Source: Clostridium nigeriense
GTDB taxonomy: Bacteria > Bacillota > Clostridia > Clostridiales > Clostridiaceae
Reading direction: 5' to 3'
DNA length: 64,000 nucleotides
Assembly (NCBI RefSeq): GCF_900086595.1
Contig: NZ_LT575472.1
Span: forward strand, 3,715,749-3,779,748
The notes under the pieces were generated by a model. The model was given only the letters and a program-made list of their open reading frames with translations, searched no databases and was not told the origin of the DNA. This document shows positions 18,802 to 29,308 of the stretch, piece after piece. The translations under genes and the position numbers were made by a program. How positions within the stretch are numbered: position 1 is the first letter of the stretch; each line of letters begins with the position of its first letter.

Positions 18802-19350
18802 TTAGAAAGGTGAATTAAAGTCTTCAAATCTAGGCCAAGTTTCATCTTCTCGCTCTACTTCTACTTTATCTATATTAAAATTCCACGGGATACTTAAAGA
18901 ACTCCAATGTACTCCACCTCTTAATTCTCTTATAAAAGGTTTCGTTACTTTATAATAAATCAAAGCTTGTTTATCTCCCTTAATATAATATCCATGAGCA
19001 CATCCAGAAGGAACATATATTAAATTCTTATTATCTTCATTTAAATCTAATGTTACATATTTACCAAAAGTTTTAGATTCTTTCCTTAAATCTATAACTA
19101 CATCTTGTATTTCTCCCATAATACAAGTTACTAGTTTATCATGCTCCTCCGGTGGCAATTGAAAATGCATTCCTCTCACTACCCCTGGTTTAGCAATAGC
19201 ATAGTACTCTTCTTTAAATTCTGTACTTAGTCCATATATATTAAATTGTGTATCACTAAAAACCTTTATAAGGTCGCAAGTGCTTTCCATGAGAACAGTT
19301 GGTGTTATTAAGTAGCATCCTTCCACATCTAACTTTTTTACTCTAAACAT
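18802..19350 (-). CDS. dTDP-4-dehydrorhamnose 3,5-epimerase family protein (RmlC-like)
   Basis: Cupin epimerase of 182 residues. It has the family signature VRGMHFQLPP with the catalytic-type histidine (about 60), the loop KLVTCIMGEIQDVVIDLR, PSGCAHGYY and a C-terminal GGVHWSSLSIPW. RmlC epimerises dTDP-4-keto-6-deoxyglucose on the way to dTDP-rhamnose. No rfbA, rfbB or rfbD lies nearby, so the gene is an orphan and its substrate could be a related nucleotide sugar. Start ATG at 19350 follows AAAGGAGA. Confidence 0.88.
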   Translation of the reverse strand: MFRVKKLDVEGCYLITPTVLMESTCDLIKVFSDTQFNIYGLSTEFKEEYYAIAKPGVVRGMHFQLPPEEHDKLVTCIMGEIQDVVIDLRKESKTFGKYVTLDLNEDNKNLIYVPSGCAHGYYIKGDKQALIYYKVTKPFIRELRGGVHWSSLSIPWNFNIDKVEVEREDETWPRFEDFNSPF

Positions 19351-19458
19351 ATATTAATTATCTCCTTTTATCTTAAAAGTTTAAAAATTAACCATAATTT
19401 AATATATGATTTTAATTTTAAAGAGTGAAGGAGAAAAAGTTAATTTTTGTAGAAAAAA

Positions 19459-19478
19459 AGGTTGTAACATTACAACCT
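19459..19478 (-). terminator. Terminator of the class B PBP gene
   Basis: AGGTTGTAA-CA-TTACAACCT followed on the minus strand by seven T, a few bases past the stop. Confidence 0.88.
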
Positions 19479-19486
19479 CTTTAAAC

Positions 19487-20953
19487 TTATTTGCCTAAAA
19501 TAGCAGTCCTTACAACTTGTGAAGCTATATTAGCAGCTGAACCAGCGCCATTTTCACCTTCTTCGACAATTACAGCAACTGCAATTTGAGGATCATCTAC
19601 TGGTGCTAATGATATAAACCATCCATGAGGTATCCCTTCTGAACCATCTTCTAGCATGTAATCAGCAGTTCCAGTTTTTCCGCCTGCATTAGTACCTTCA
19701 AAAGCTGGCCATCTATATATATTGTTTGATACTAAGTATCCCATATAATCCTTTATTGTAGTAGCTATATCTTTAGATATAATATTTTCCTTTAAAGTTT
19801 TATTAGGAATTTCTTTAATGGTGTTTCCAGCCTTATCTACTATCTTGTTTACTAACTTAGGTTCCATTAACACACCATCATTTGCTACTGTAGCTGCAAC
19901 TAATGCCATTTGTATAGGTGTAGATAATACGCTACCTTGCCCTATACCACTTTGTGCTATATTACCAGCTTCATAATCTTTTAACGCTGGAAATCTACTT
20001 TCTGGTATTGTTAAGCCTATTCCATTAATTCTTGAATTAAATCCAAACCTCTCAGCTACTTCCTTAAGCTTTGCATTTCCCATTTCCATTGCTAACGTAC
20101 CAAATACAACATTACTAGAAACTCTATATGCCATTTGTAAGCTTAAGTCTCCATGTGCTTGATTCATATAGTTATTTAATGCAGTTCCATCAGGAAATGA
20201 AATCTTTCCTGTATCACTAAAGGTTCTATTTGCTATACTAGGATCATTTTCTAAAGCTGCAGCTAAAGTTACCGTCTTAAATACTGATCCTGGTGGATAC
20301 TTACCATCTACAGCTCTATTTAATAATTTGCTTTCTTTATCAACTCCAGAATTTGCATCTTCAATAACTTGCTCTAAGTTACTTGGATCATAAGTAGGCT
20401 TAGATACCATGGCAAGTATTTCACCAGTTTTTGGATTTAAAGCAACAACTGCTCCTTTTAAATTACCCATAGCATCATAAGCTGCTTTTTGTATATCGTA
20501 ATCTAAGGTAGTTACCAATCCATTTCCTATCTTTTCTTCATCTCTATTTTCAAAAGCACTTTTTAAATTAAAATCCTTAAAAAAGTTTCTTATTCCATTG
20601 GAAAATCCATTATATTTTGATAGTTCACTATCAAATTCCTCTTCTAATCCAGTGATACCAAATCTCTCATCTATGTATCCTAAAGCATGAACATATAAAT
20701 CTCCATAAATATATTCTCTACTTTGATTAAACTTATCTATTCTTACACTATTGGTTAAAGGCTCACCATCTCTGTCATAAATTGTTCCTCTTAGGACTTC
20801 ATTTCTCTTTGCCCAAAGTCTTTTATTGCCTGAATCATTTGCTATATCAGGCCCTTTAAAAACCTGAAAATATGCTATATATGATATTAAGGCTATAAAA
20901 CAAAAAAGGAATATAACCATAATGTTTCTTACACTTTTTGATAAATCGTTCAT
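19487..20953 (-). CDS. Class B penicillin-binding protein (PbpA/FtsI-type transpeptidase)
   Basis: D,D-transpeptidase that cross-links peptidoglycan outside the membrane. The 488-residue protein has one N-terminal membrane anchor (about 9-30), a short dimerisation domain and the penicillin-binding domain with SVFK (Ser near 221), SSN (near 276) and KTGT (near 424). The layout matches the PbpA member of FHA-FtsW-PbpA clusters. Here a chemoreceptor gene and its terminator lie between ftsW and this gene, so it needs its own promoter or read-through. Start ATG at 20953 follows AGGAGGAG. Confidence 0.94.
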   Translation of the reverse strand: MNDLSKSVRNIMVIFLFCFIALISYIAYFQVFKGPDIANDSGNKRLWAKRNEVLRGTIYDRDGEPLTNSVRIDKFNQSREYIYGDLYVHALGYIDERFGITGLEEEFDSELSKYNGFSNGIRNFFKDFNLKSAFENRDEEKIGNGLVTTLDYDIQKAAYDAMGNLKGAVVALNPKTGEILAMVSKPTYDPSNLEQVIEDANSGVDKESKLLNRAVDGKYPPGSVFKTVTLAAALENDPSIANRTFSDTGKISFPDGTALNNYMNQAHGDLSLQMAYRVSSNVVFGTLAMEMGNAKLKEVAERFGFNSRINGIGLTIPESRFPALKDYEAGNIAQSGIGQGSVLSTPIQMALVAATVANDGVLMEPKLVNKIVDKAGNTIKEIPNKTLKENIISKDIATTIKDYMGYLVSNNIYRWPAFEGTNAGGKTGTADYMLEDGSEGIPHGWFISLAPVDDPQIAVAVIVEEGENGAGSAANIASQVVRTAILGK

Positions 20954-20992
20954 AAACTCCTCCTGGCTTCATTAAAGCTGTTAAAAAGATTA

Positions 20993-21036
20993 ATATAAAA
21001 GGAGTATTGAAATTAATATCAATACTCCTTTTATAT
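20993..21036 (-). terminator. Terminator of the chemoreceptor gene
   Basis: Perfect 18-base arms (ATATAAAAGGAGTATTGA and its complement) around an 8-base loop, 20 bases past the chemoreceptor stop and 40 bases before the PBP start. Confidence 0.88.
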
Positions 21037-21055
21037 TATACACTAAAATTCTTCC

Positions 21056-23005
21056 CTATACCTTAAATTCTATAATATTTTCTTTCATCTTTTCTGATAG
21101 CTTTCTAAGATCAGAAGCCATATTCTTAATGCCCTCCATTGAATTTAATTCATCTTCTGTTAAAGCACTTATTTCTTCAGTTGAAGCTGCTACTTCTTCC
21201 ATTGCCGCTGCACTATTTTCAACTATTATTAAGATTTCTTCCCTTTTAGAATTTACTACTTCATTTGAATTTACTATAGAGTCTATAGCATCCTTCATAA
21301 TATCAATTTCATTTCTCATTATTTTTAATGAATCAACAGTATCTGCAACACTTCTACTTTCCTTTAAGGAGACTTCTTTAGTTTCATTTAATATTTCTAT
21401 AGTACTATTTATCTTACTCCTAATATCCTTTGTAGTTCCCTTAATTAATTCAGTTGCTTCCTTAGAGTTTTCTGCTAAATTATTTATTTCTTTAGCAACT
21501 ACAGCAAATCCCTTACCTACTTCTCCAGCATGAGCGGCTTCAATAGATGCATTAATTGAAATTAAATTTATACTATTTGCAATATCATCTATTATGCTTA
21601 CAAAATCATTTATTTTTTTAGTACTTGAGGATATTTCTAAAATATCCTTAGATAAATACTCAATTGAATTTTGTAACTCTAAATTATCATTTAATAAATT
21701 TTTCATTCCTGTATTATTTTTCTTAGCATTTGCTCTTAATGTACTATATAAATCCTTTAATATTTTAATAGAATTTCCTACATTTTTTATAGAATCTCCT
21801 AAGATATTAATGTTATTAGATATATTAACCATACTATCAGCTTGTTGCTGAGTTACAGAATTAATGTTTTCAATTGAAGTTGATACCTGCTTTGAAGCTT
21901 CATATATACTATTAGATGCTTCTGCTATATTAACAGTATTTTCATTTAAGGTTAATGATAAATCTATATTTTCAGTAAATACAGACTTTAGTATTTCAAA
22001 GGAATTATTTAGCTCCGCCAAAGCATCACCTAATTCATTATTTAATTTTATATTTGATCTATAAGTAAAATCCCTTTCTCCCATAGACTTACTCATTTTA
22101 TTAATATCAATAATTGCACTTAAATATTTTTTTACAATTACATAGGATCCTAGTAATACTACTAAAGCTACTCCGATAGTTATTAAAAAATTAAATAAAA
22201 TACTGTTTAATATTGTTTTATTCAAGCTAGCCTTATCATATATTGCTGCTACCTTAAAATCATTATTGGCCTTATGGTATGTAACTATTTTTTTACTACT
22301 ACCTACCGTTACTTCTCCCACACCTTTATCATTACTCATAATCTTATTAAACTCATCATTAATTTTAGTATTAATTTTTTCAACATTATTACTTGCCATA
22401 ACCATACCAAAACTATCTGTTAAATCAAGCTCTATTCCTTCTATTTTAAATGAATCCATTTTATTTTGAAAATAATCCATTGATAATTGAATAAAACAAT
22501 CAACACCATTTTTAGATGCTTTTATAACAATATATCCAATATCACCTGATTTAATAAAGTTAGACCAAAACACACCATCTTCTATGCCCTTAGAAAAAGT
22601 TAACTTCTCAACATATGATTTACTTAAACTTCCTGAATAAGATATAAAATCATTATTTTCTCCTTTTGTTGCAATTGAAGTTACATAAGGATTACTCTTT
22701 GAAAGAGAATAAACAAAGTTATTTGCTCTTTCCTTGTCTTTTATTCCTGTTTGGATAGACAATATTAGTTGTTCTATCTCTACTACTCCATCATCTGTTA
22801 AACTCTCTCCAAAATCTCTAGTTTGTTCTAACACTTCATTTACTCTTTTTGTTTCATTTTTATATGTAATATAAGAATAATATGATGCTAATGTTAAGCT
22901 AGTAATTAAAATAATTGCTGTAATGAATAAAAGTATTTTTTGAGTAATAGTAAGTCTTCTAACTCCTAATTTCTTAAGTTTTTTTCTTTTATCTTTTTTA
23001 CTCAA
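21056..23005 (-). CDS. Methyl-accepting chemotaxis protein
   Basis: Transmembrane chemoreceptor of 649 residues. One membrane helix lies near 24-46 and a second near 272-292; between them is an extracellular Cache-like sensor domain of about 220 residues. HAMP follows, then a long coiled-coil signalling domain whose hairpin tip reads [20 protein letters not shown] (about 500-520). The ligand is unknown. Start is TTG at 23005 after GGGGGGACGGG. It lies between ftsW/rodA and the PBP gene with terminators on both sides, so it is an independent unit inside a cell-wall cluster. Confidence 0.95.
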   Translation of the reverse strand: MSKKDKRKKLKKLGVRRLTITQKILLFITAIILITSLTLASYYSYITYKNETKRVNEVLEQTRDFGESLTDDGVVEIEQLILSIQTGIKDKERANNFVYSLSKSNPYVTSIATKGENNDFISYSGSLSKSYVEKLTFSKGIEDGVFWSNFIKSGDIGYIVIKASKNGVDCFIQLSMDYFQNKMDSFKIEGIELDLTDSFGMVMASNNVEKINTKINDEFNKIMSNDKGVGEVTVGSSKKIVTYHKANNDFKVAAIYDKASLNKTILNSILFNFLITIGVALVVLLGSYVIVKKYLSAIIDINKMSKSMGERDFTYRSNIKLNNELGDALAELNNSFEILKSVFTENIDLSLTLNENTVNIAEASNSIYEASKQVSTSIENINSVTQQQADSMVNISNNINILGDSIKNVGNSIKILKDLYSTLRANAKKNNTGMKNLLNDNLELQNSIEYLSKDILEISSSTKKINDFVSIIDDIANSINLISINASIEAAHAGEVGKGFAVVAKEINNLAENSKEATELIKGTTKDIRSKINSTIEILNETKEVSLKESRSVADTVDSLKIMRNEIDIMKDAIDSIVNSNEVVNSKREEILIIVENSAAAMEEVAASTEEISALTEDELNSMEGIKNMASDLRKLSEKMKENIIEFKV

Positions 23006-23054
23006 ACCCGTCCCCCCATAAATATCATTTTAAACCTTTACAAATATATAAAAA

Positions 23055-23083
23055 AAGAAAAAGTAAATATATTACCTTTTCTT
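23055..23083 (-). terminator. Probable terminator after ftsW/rodA-like gene
   Basis: AAGAAAAAGTAA / TTACCTTTTCTT, one mismatch, 5-base loop, with a long T-run on the minus strand, between the FtsW-like gene and the chemoreceptor. Confidence 0.7.
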
Positions 23084-23129
23084 ATATTATATAATATTAA
23101 ATTCCAAATTTATATGTTTTTTGATATTT

Positions 23130-24365
23130 TTAGTATTCTTCCGAAATTTTTTGTAAAATGCCCAAAGCGAAAAATATAGTTAACATAGAACTACCACCAT
23201 AACTTATAAGTGGTAATGTTATTCCAGTAAGGGGTATCACTTTAAATATACCACCTACTATAACTAAAGTTTGACAAGCTATCATTGTACTAAATCCTAC
23301 TGCTGATAGCAAACTAAATCTATCCTTAGTTAAAAAAGCTATTCTTATACCCCTATAAAATAATAGGAAATAAATTATCATCAATCCTACTGCAAAGATA
23401 ATACCTAACTCTTCACAAATAATTGCAAAAATATAGTCACTTTCACTAGCAAAAATCAAATCCGGATATCCATTTCCAAGTCCTACACCGAATAATCCTC
23501 CTGAGGATATTGCATATAAACCCTGAACTATTTGATATCCTTCTGCATTAGCATACTTCCATGGATCTAGCCAAATCATAACTCTTCTTTGAACGTGTCC
23601 AAAAACTCCATAAGCAGCTACTGCTCCAATTGATGAAAGTCCTAAACAAGTAAATACATATTTTTTCTTAGAAGTTGCAATATATAACATAGTTACAGAT
23701 ATACCAAAAAATATTAATGTTGATCCTAAATCTGTTTGAAGTACCATACAAACTAAGGAAAACATTACTACCAATGCAGGTTCTATAAGCTGTTTAAAGT
23801 CCTCTTTTATAATATTTTTACTTTCATAATTCATAAGAGAAGCTGATAAATATAAAACTAAGGCTATCTTACCAAATTCAGATGGTTGAAACCCAAATGG
23901 TCCTATATAAACCCAGTTCATAGCTCCATTCACAGAACTTCCCATAATAAGGTTATAAACTAACCCCATAGGCATTAGAATTAATGTTATTATCATATAA
24001 ATCTTTTTATACTTATCAAAGCTTTTTAAGTCAGGTAACGCTATTACTATAGTCATATATCCAATTATTCCAAGTATAACCCAAACTAATTGTTTATAGG
24101 CAAAACTAGGATCTATTCTATAAAGAACAGCAATCCCAACTACAGCTAATATACTTGAGAAGATAAACATAAACTTATCTCCATCCGGATAAAACCTTCT
24201 TAAAATATAATGAGATAATCCTACTATAATGCATAATATAAATCCAATAATTAAAGCCTTGGTGTCAAAAGGCTTTTCTAATAAAGCTAGATTTGTAAAT
24301 AGAAGTAAGCATAACAAATAAATTAATTTAAGAACTCTTTTTTCTAACTTTAATGCTTTATTCAT
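23130..24365 (-). CDS. FtsW/RodA/SpoVE family peptidoglycan glycosyltransferase
   Basis: SEDS-family integral membrane protein that polymerises lipid II together with a class B PBP. The 411 residues form about ten to twelve hydrophobic segments. Family signatures include GAMNWVYIGPFGFQPSEFGK, GLGNGYPDLIFASESDY and the C-terminal GGIFKVIPLTGITLPLISYG. It follows the FHA gene by 10 bases and, before the chemoreceptor intervened, would have been followed by the PBP gene, its likely partner. FtsW, RodA and SpoVE cannot be separated from sequence alone. Confidence 0.95.
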   Translation of the reverse strand: MNKALKLEKRVLKLIYLLCLLLFTNLALLEKPFDTKALIIGFILCIIVGLSHYILRRFYPDGDKFMFIFSSILAVVGIAVLYRIDPSFAYKQLVWVILGIIGYMTIVIALPDLKSFDKYKKIYMIITLILMPMGLVYNLIMGSSVNGAMNWVYIGPFGFQPSEFGKIALVLYLSASLMNYESKNIIKEDFKQLIEPALVVMFSLVCMVLQTDLGSTLIFFGISVTMLYIATSKKKYVFTCLGLSSIGAVAAYGVFGHVQRRVMIWLDPWKYANAEGYQIVQGLYAISSGGLFGVGLGNGYPDLIFASESDYIFAIICEELGIIFAVGLMIIYFLLFYRGIRIAFLTKDRFSLLSAVGFSTMIACQTLVIVGGIFKVIPLTGITLPLISYGGSSMLTIFFALGILQKISEEY

Positions 24366-24375
24366 TTTCTCACCT

Positions 24376-24828
24376 CTAATTTTTCTCTGCTCTTATTACC
24401 TTAAAGGTTGCACTTCCTATTCTTATTTTGTCATTAGCTCTAACCTTCGAATATCCATTAACTTTTTCATCATTAATAAAGACACCATTTGTGCTATTTA
24501 AATCTTCTATCAATACTTCATTATTTTTTACTACTATTTTAGCATGGTTCCCAGAAGCATATTGATCTGTTAATTTTATTGTATTTCCTTCTTTTCTTCC
24601 TATAGTTATTACACCATTTAACAATAAAATAGATCCTTCTTCTAAGTTTGAGTTTTCTCCTACACTTAGTACTTCTATTCCATAATTTTTTTTAGCAGAA
24701 GATTGTCTTCTTCTTCCACCACCTTTTACGTCCTTGTACATTATTTTTAGTGCATAATAAATTATAAAGTAAAGTACTATTATAAAAGCTACACCAAAAA
24801 CAATTGTCGTTAGCTTTGAAAAACCCAT
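24376..24828 (-). CDS. FHA domain protein with N-terminal membrane anchor
   Basis: A 150-residue protein with one membrane helix (about 8-28), a short basic linker, and a C-terminal forkhead-associated domain that binds phosphothreonine: IGRKEGNTIKL, SGNHAKI and LNSTNGVFIN are the conserved loops. It leads the cell-wall cluster and probably recruits a Ser/Thr-phosphorylated partner to the FtsW/PBP machinery, as in actinobacterial FhaB-type clusters (inference). No Ser/Thr kinase gene is in the window. Confidence 0.93.
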   Translation of the reverse strand: MGFSKLTTIVFGVAFIIVLYFIIYYALKIMYKDVKGGGRRRQSSAKKNYGIEVLSVGENSNLEEGSILLLNGVITIGRKEGNTIKLTDQYASGNHAKIVVKNNEVLIEDLNSTNGVFINDEKVNGYSKVRANDKIRIGSATFKVIRAEKN

Positions 24829-24904
24829 CTTTTCACCTCAAAATTAGTATTATATTACCATTATATATTAAAACTTATATAGATAAATAACAAGTCCTCT
24901 TTAC

Positions 24905-27730
24905 TTATCTTAACATCTTTTTAAGATATTTAGCTGTATATGACTCTTCTACCTTAGTTATATCTTCTGGAGTTCCAGTTGCAACTATAGTTCCGCCCTT
25001 ATCTCCACCTTCTGGTCCTAAATCAATAATATAGTCTGCACACTTAATCATATCTAAGTTATGTTCTATAACTACTACTGTATTACCTGAATCTACAAGT
25101 CTTTGAAGTATTTCTACTAATCTACTTACATCATCTATATGAAGACCTGTTGTTGGTTCATCTAAAATATAAAGAGTTTTTCCTGTGCTTCTTTTTGAGA
25201 GTTCATAGGCTAATTTTATTCTTTGAGCTTCACCACCAGATAATTGAGTAGAAGGCTGCCCTAATCTTATATATCCAAGTCCTACATCATATAAAGTTTG
25301 CATTTTATTTTGAATTCTAGGAAGGTTTTCAAAAAATTTCAATGCTTCTTCTACAGTCATATTTAAAATATCATCTATTGACTTACCTTTATATTTAACT
25401 TCTAAAGTTTCTCTATTGTATCTCTTACCTTTACATACTTCACAAGGAACATATACATCTGATAAGAATTGCATTTCTATTTTTATTATACCATCTCCAG
25501 TACAAGCTTCACATCTTCCACCCTTAACATTAAAACTAAATCTCCCAGGTTTATACCCTCTCATTTTAGCTTCAGGTGTATTAGAGAATAATTCTCTAAT
25601 TATATCAAATACTCCTGTATATGTAGCAGGATTGGATCTTGGCGTTCTTCCTATGGGACTTTGATCTATATCAATAATCTTATCAATATTTTCATATCCT
25701 AATATTTCTTTATGAGCCCCCACTGGATTTTTACTTCTATTAACAAGTCTATTTAACCCTTTGTATAAAATCTCATTTACTAAGGTACTTTTTCCTGAAC
25801 CAGATACACCTGTTACCATAGTTAAAGTTCCTAGAGGAATCTTTACATTAACATTTTTTAAGTTGTTTTCTTTAGCACCTTTAACAACTATATGATTTCC
25901 ATTTCCTTTTCTTCTTTCTTTAGGAATTTCAATAGTCTTTTCTCCTAATAAATATTGTCCTGTTATTGATTCCTTACAGTTTTTAATATCTTCAACAGTT
26001 CCAGCTGCTACTATTTCACCACCATGCTCACCTGCTCTAGGACCTATATCTACAATAAAATCAGCCTCTTTAATAGTATCTTCATCATGCTCAACAACTA
26101 TTACAGTATTTCCTACATCTCTTAAATTTTTTAAGGTTCCTATTAATTTATCATTATCTCTTTGATGAAGTCCTATACTCGGTTCATCTAATATATATAA
26201 TACACCCATAAGAGCTGAACCAATTTGCGTTGCTAATCTTATTCTTTGAGATTCTCCACCTGATAATGTTCCTGAGTTTCTAGATAAATTTAAATAATCT
26301 AATCCAACATCTACTAGGAAATTAAGTCTATTCTTTATTTCTCTTATAATTTGATCACTTATTATTGTATCCTTTTCTGAGAATTCTAATGAATTTATAT
26401 AATCGAGCTCATCCTTTATAGAAAGCTTAGTAAATTCATATATGTTTTTATCCCCTACTAAAACGGCTAATGCTTCTTTTTTAAGCCTTGCACCATAACA
26501 TTTAGGACAAGGGTTATCACTCATATACTGCTCTATTTCACTTTTTATGATATCTGAATTAGTTTCTCTATATCTTCTTTTTAAAGAGTTTATTTCTCCA
26601 TCATAAGCGTAATTATACTGAGAAGTTACTCCTTCTTTTGTATAAATAACCTTCATTTTCTTTCCGTTAGTTCCATAAAGAATTAAATCTAATTCCTTTC
26701 TACTAAGTTCCTTTACAGGTCTACTTAAATCTACATCATACTCTTCACTTAAAGCCTTTAGTATTGCAAAAGTCCAAGAGTCTTCTTTTAACCTTCCTTC
26801 TCCCCAAGTTGCAATTGCACCTTCTAAAATGCTTAAATCCTTATTTGGTATAACTAAGTTCTCATCTATCTCCATTAAAGTACCTAAACCATCACAATAA
26901 TCACATTTTCCAAAAGGAGAGTTAAATGAAAATAATCTTGGTGCAAGCTCATCTATACTCATACCGCATTCAGGGCAAGCAAATTTTTCGCTAAATAAAA
27001 TATCTTCTTTGCCTATAACATCTATAACTACTAACCCTTCAGCAAGCTTTAAGGCTGTTTCTATGGAGTCTGTTAATCTTCCTTCTATACCTTCCTTAAT
27101 TATTATTCTGTCTACAACTGCTTCAATATTATGTTTTATATTTTTTTCTAGTGTTACTTCCTCTTCTGCTAACTCATAAATAGAACCATCTATTCTAGCT
27201 CTAACAAACCCGCTTCGCTTTATATTATCTAGTACCTTCTCATGAGTTCCTTTTTTTCCTCTTATAACTGGAGCTAAAACTTGAATTTTAGTTCTATCCC
27301 CAAGAGCCATAACACTATCCACAATTTGGTCAACAGACTGTTGCTCTATAGGAATTTTACATTTTGGACAATAAGGTTTTCCTACTCTTGCATATAATAA
27401 TCTTAAATAATCATATATTTCTGTAATTGTTCCTACTGTAGAACGTGGATTTTTACTTGTTGTCTTTTGATCTATAGATATAGCTGGCGATAATCCTTCA
27501 ATATATTCAACATCTGGTTTATCCATTTGCCCTAAAAACTGTCTTGCATAGGATGAAAGAGACTCAACATATCTTCTTTGTCCTTCTGCATATAAAGTGT
27601 CAAACGCTAATGAAGATTTTCCTGATCCTGATAATCCTGTAAATACTACTAACTTATCTCTAGGTATTTCTAAAGAAACATTTTTTAAGTTATGTACTTT
27701 AGCACCTTTTATTATAATTTTATCCTTCAT
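24905..27730 (-). CDS. uvrA: Excinuclease ABC subunit A
   Basis: Damage-recognition ATPase of nucleotide excision repair. The 941-residue protein has two ABC modules with Walker [15 protein letters not shown] (about 31-44) and [14 protein letters not shown] (near 640), signature motifs [12 protein letters not shown] and [12 protein letters not shown], and zinc-binding CxxC pairs (CPECG..CDYC and CEAC..CEVC). An SOS-type LexA box overlaps its promoter region (27764-27777). In many clostridia uvrA directly follows uvrB; here a radical SAM gene and a sigma/anti-sigma pair lie between them. The Shine-Dalgarno AAGGAG is 12 bases from ATG, a little long. Confidence 0.98.
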   Translation of the reverse strand: MKDKIIIKGAKVHNLKNVSLEIPRDKLVVFTGLSGSGKSSLAFDTLYAEGQRRYVESLSSYARQFLGQMDKPDVEYIEGLSPAISIDQKTTSKNPRSTVGTITEIYDYLRLLYARVGKPYCPKCKIPIEQQSVDQIVDSVMALGDRTKIQVLAPVIRGKKGTHEKVLDNIKRSGFVRARIDGSIYELAEEEVTLEKNIKHNIEAVVDRIIIKEGIEGRLTDSIETALKLAEGLVVIDVIGKEDILFSEKFACPECGMSIDELAPRLFSFNSPFGKCDYCDGLGTLMEIDENLVIPNKDLSILEGAIATWGEGRLKEDSWTFAILKALSEEYDVDLSRPVKELSRKELDLILYGTNGKKMKVIYTKEGVTSQYNYAYDGEINSLKRRYRETNSDIIKSEIEQYMSDNPCPKCYGARLKKEALAVLVGDKNIYEFTKLSIKDELDYINSLEFSEKDTIISDQIIREIKNRLNFLVDVGLDYLNLSRNSGTLSGGESQRIRLATQIGSALMGVLYILDEPSIGLHQRDNDKLIGTLKNLRDVGNTVIVVEHDEDTIKEADFIVDIGPRAGEHGGEIVAAGTVEDIKNCKESITGQYLLGEKTIEIPKERRKGNGNHIVVKGAKENNLKNVNVKIPLGTLTMVTGVSGSGKSTLVNEILYKGLNRLVNRSKNPVGAHKEILGYENIDKIIDIDQSPIGRTPRSNPATYTGVFDIIRELFSNTPEAKMRGYKPGRFSFNVKGGRCEACTGDGIIKIEMQFLSDVYVPCEVCKGKRYNRETLEVKYKGKSIDDILNMTVEEALKFFENLPRIQNKMQTLYDVGLGYIRLGQPSTQLSGGEAQRIKLAYELSKRSTGKTLYILDEPTTGLHIDDVSRLVEILQRLVDSGNTVVVIEHNLDMIKCADYIIDLGPEGGDKGGTIVATGTPEDITKVEESYTAKYLKKMLR

Positions 27731-27763
27731 ATTTATTATTTTCTCCTTATATTAACATTTGCT

Positions 27764-27777
27764 CGAACAAGCGTTCT
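27764..27777. promoter_or_regulatory. LexA (SOS) box of uvrA
   Basis: CGAACAAGCGTTCT fits the Firmicute LexA consensus CGAAC-RNRY-GTTYC except in the last base. It lies just downstream of the uvrA -10, positioned to block initiation. Confidence 0.8.
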
Positions 27778-27784
27778 TTATTCT

Positions 27785-27813
27785 ATTCTAAATTTTATTA
27801 TATACAATGTCAA
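27785..27813 (-). promoter_or_regulatory. Promoter of uvrA
   Basis: TTGACA (27808-27813) and TAGAAT (27785-27790), 17-base spacer, minus strand, directly upstream of the LexA box. Confidence 0.78.
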
Positions 27814-27840
27814 TTATATATTAAAGTATTTGCAAAAAAA

Positions 27841-27875
27841 GAGTGTAATAAACACTTATTAATTTTATTACACTC
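27841..27875. terminator. Terminator of the DUF4179 gene
   Basis: Perfect arms GAGTGTAATAAA / TTTATTACACTC with an 11-base loop; the minus-strand tail is a T-run (27834-27840). Confidence 0.85.
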
Positions 27876-27888
27876 TTTACTAATTTTA

Positions 27889-29118
27889 TTAATTAATTTC
27901 AAATTTAAATCCCTTTACTTTATCCTTTGTAATAGAATCTATTTCAAGTTCTAAAATCCCATCATCTTCATCAATTATATTAAAGCTAGTTATTATCTCA
28001 TATGCTTTATATCTGTTCTTACTAACCTCTAATGTATGAATTTCTTGTCTATTAAATGTGTATTTTTCAGTTTTATTAATAAAATTTATTCCTTCAACAT
28101 TTTCTGTTTTTAATTTTAATATATTATTTTCATAACTTTCAAAAGTAGTGTTATACTCATTATCTTGAATAAGCTTGTTTTTTAAATCTACTATTATTTT
28201 TTTATCATATTTTTTATCATAAAAAATATTATCACATTTAAATATAATATCTTTATCTTTAATTTCACCTTCAAAATCTATTCTTTTATCTCCATTTAAA
28301 TATGATGTTACTCTTGAGCTTTTATATTCATTTCCTTTATTGTCTATTAATACAGGATTATCAAAACTTACAAAATTATATTCATCACTATTTAAATTAA
28401 AAATTAAGCTTGTTCTTGTTTTAGAGCTGTTTATACTTTTTACTTTTATATCTCCAATTTCTGTTCTGATTATATTATTGCTAATAGGGATATCATTTAT
28501 ATTTTTTCTAAATTTTTCTTCTAGTATTATTGGAACTTTAAAAACTGCTAGGCTTTCTGACTCATCTTTATTATAAACATTAAATATCACTAAAAATTCT
28601 TGCTCAAATTTTTCAAAATTACATTCAATATAGTTTCCACTTCTTCCAAAAGCTTCTATACTTTGAGAAAAAAGACCTTCTATTTTATCTTGTTCATTTA
28701 TATCTGTTAAGTCTACTTCTACTTTATATCCTTCCTCAACTTCATACTCTATCCACATAGCTTTATAATCACCAACTACATTACTTACCTTTAGCTTAAT
28801 TCCATTAACTTCATTTTTATAGTCTATATTTTGAATTAAATCTGCTTCTACTGCATTATTAAATCCCTTATCTCTAGTTAATAACTGAGCTAATTTACCT
28901 ATTATAGGTAAGTTTTGAGCAACTATTGAAAACTTAGGAAACAAATTTAAAGTAATAATAAAGGCTATAAAAGATGCAGCAACAATTTTGCTTATTAATA
29001 CTAATCTACTATTTTTTTTATTACCTTCAATTATAGATTTAGCAACTAAGAAGTCTAAGTCTTCAGGAATTTCAATATTTTTATAAATTATTTTTTCTTT
29101 ATTAAATAAATCTTTCAT
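27889..29118 (-). CDS. DUF4179 anti-sigma-factor-like membrane protein
   Basis: Protein of 409 residues with a short cytoplasmic N-terminus (about 1-40), one membrane helix (about 42-62, VAASFIAFIITLNLF), and a large extracellular beta-rich region. This is the layout of DUF4179 proteins, which are normally encoded directly behind an ECF sigma factor and thought to restrain it. Its ATG overlaps the stop of the upstream ORF in an ATGA, so the pair is translationally coupled. The upstream sigma gene is reduced to 50 codons, so this partner may have nothing to regulate. Role as an anti-sigma is inference from the family. Confidence 0.82.
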   Translation of the reverse strand: MKDLFNKEKIIYKNIEIPEDLDFLVAKSIIEGNKKNSRLVLISKIVAASFIAFIITLNLFPKFSIVAQNLPIIGKLAQLLTRDKGFNNAVEADLIQNIDYKNEVNGIKLKVSNVVGDYKAMWIEYEVEEGYKVEVDLTDINEQDKIEGLFSQSIEAFGRSGNYIECNFEKFEQEFLVIFNVYNKDESESLAVFKVPIILEEKFRKNINDIPISNNIIRTEIGDIKVKSINSSKTRTSLIFNLNSDEYNFVSFDNPVLIDNKGNEYKSSRVTSYLNGDKRIDFEGEIKDKDIIFKCDNIFYDKKYDKKIIVDLKNKLIQDNEYNTTFESYENNILKLKTENVEGINFINKTEKYTFNRQEIHTLEVSKNRYKAYEIITSFNIIDEDDGILELEIDSITKDKVKGFKFEIN

Positions 29119-29267
29119 GACTCTTCCTCCTCAATTTCTTTTCTTAGTAAATTTAAAGCTTTATGAATTTTATTTTTCAAATAGATATAAGCTATCTTAA
29201 ATAGTTTTTCCTTGTTATATTTAATATATTCCTCAAATATTTTTTCCCTTCCCCTTTTAAACACCAT
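29115..29267 (-). pseudogene. ECF sigma factor with large in-frame internal deletion
   Basis: The ORF encodes 50 residues. Residues 1-32 (MVFKRGREKI...AYIYLKN) read as the start of an ECF sigma region 2; residues 33-50 (KIHKALNLLRKEIEEEES) read as the end of region 4, the KSRIHRAL-type helix. The family is about 160-180 residues, so about 120 residues are missing and the frame is preserved. GGGGGGAGA precedes the ATG, and the TGA overlaps the next start. It cannot bind promoters as a sigma factor. It could be a decaying remnant, or a short peptide kept for coupling or for titrating the partner. Confidence 0.75.
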
Positions 29268-29308
29268 TCTCCCCCCTACTTACACCCCAAATTTACTCTT
29301 CTATCTTA

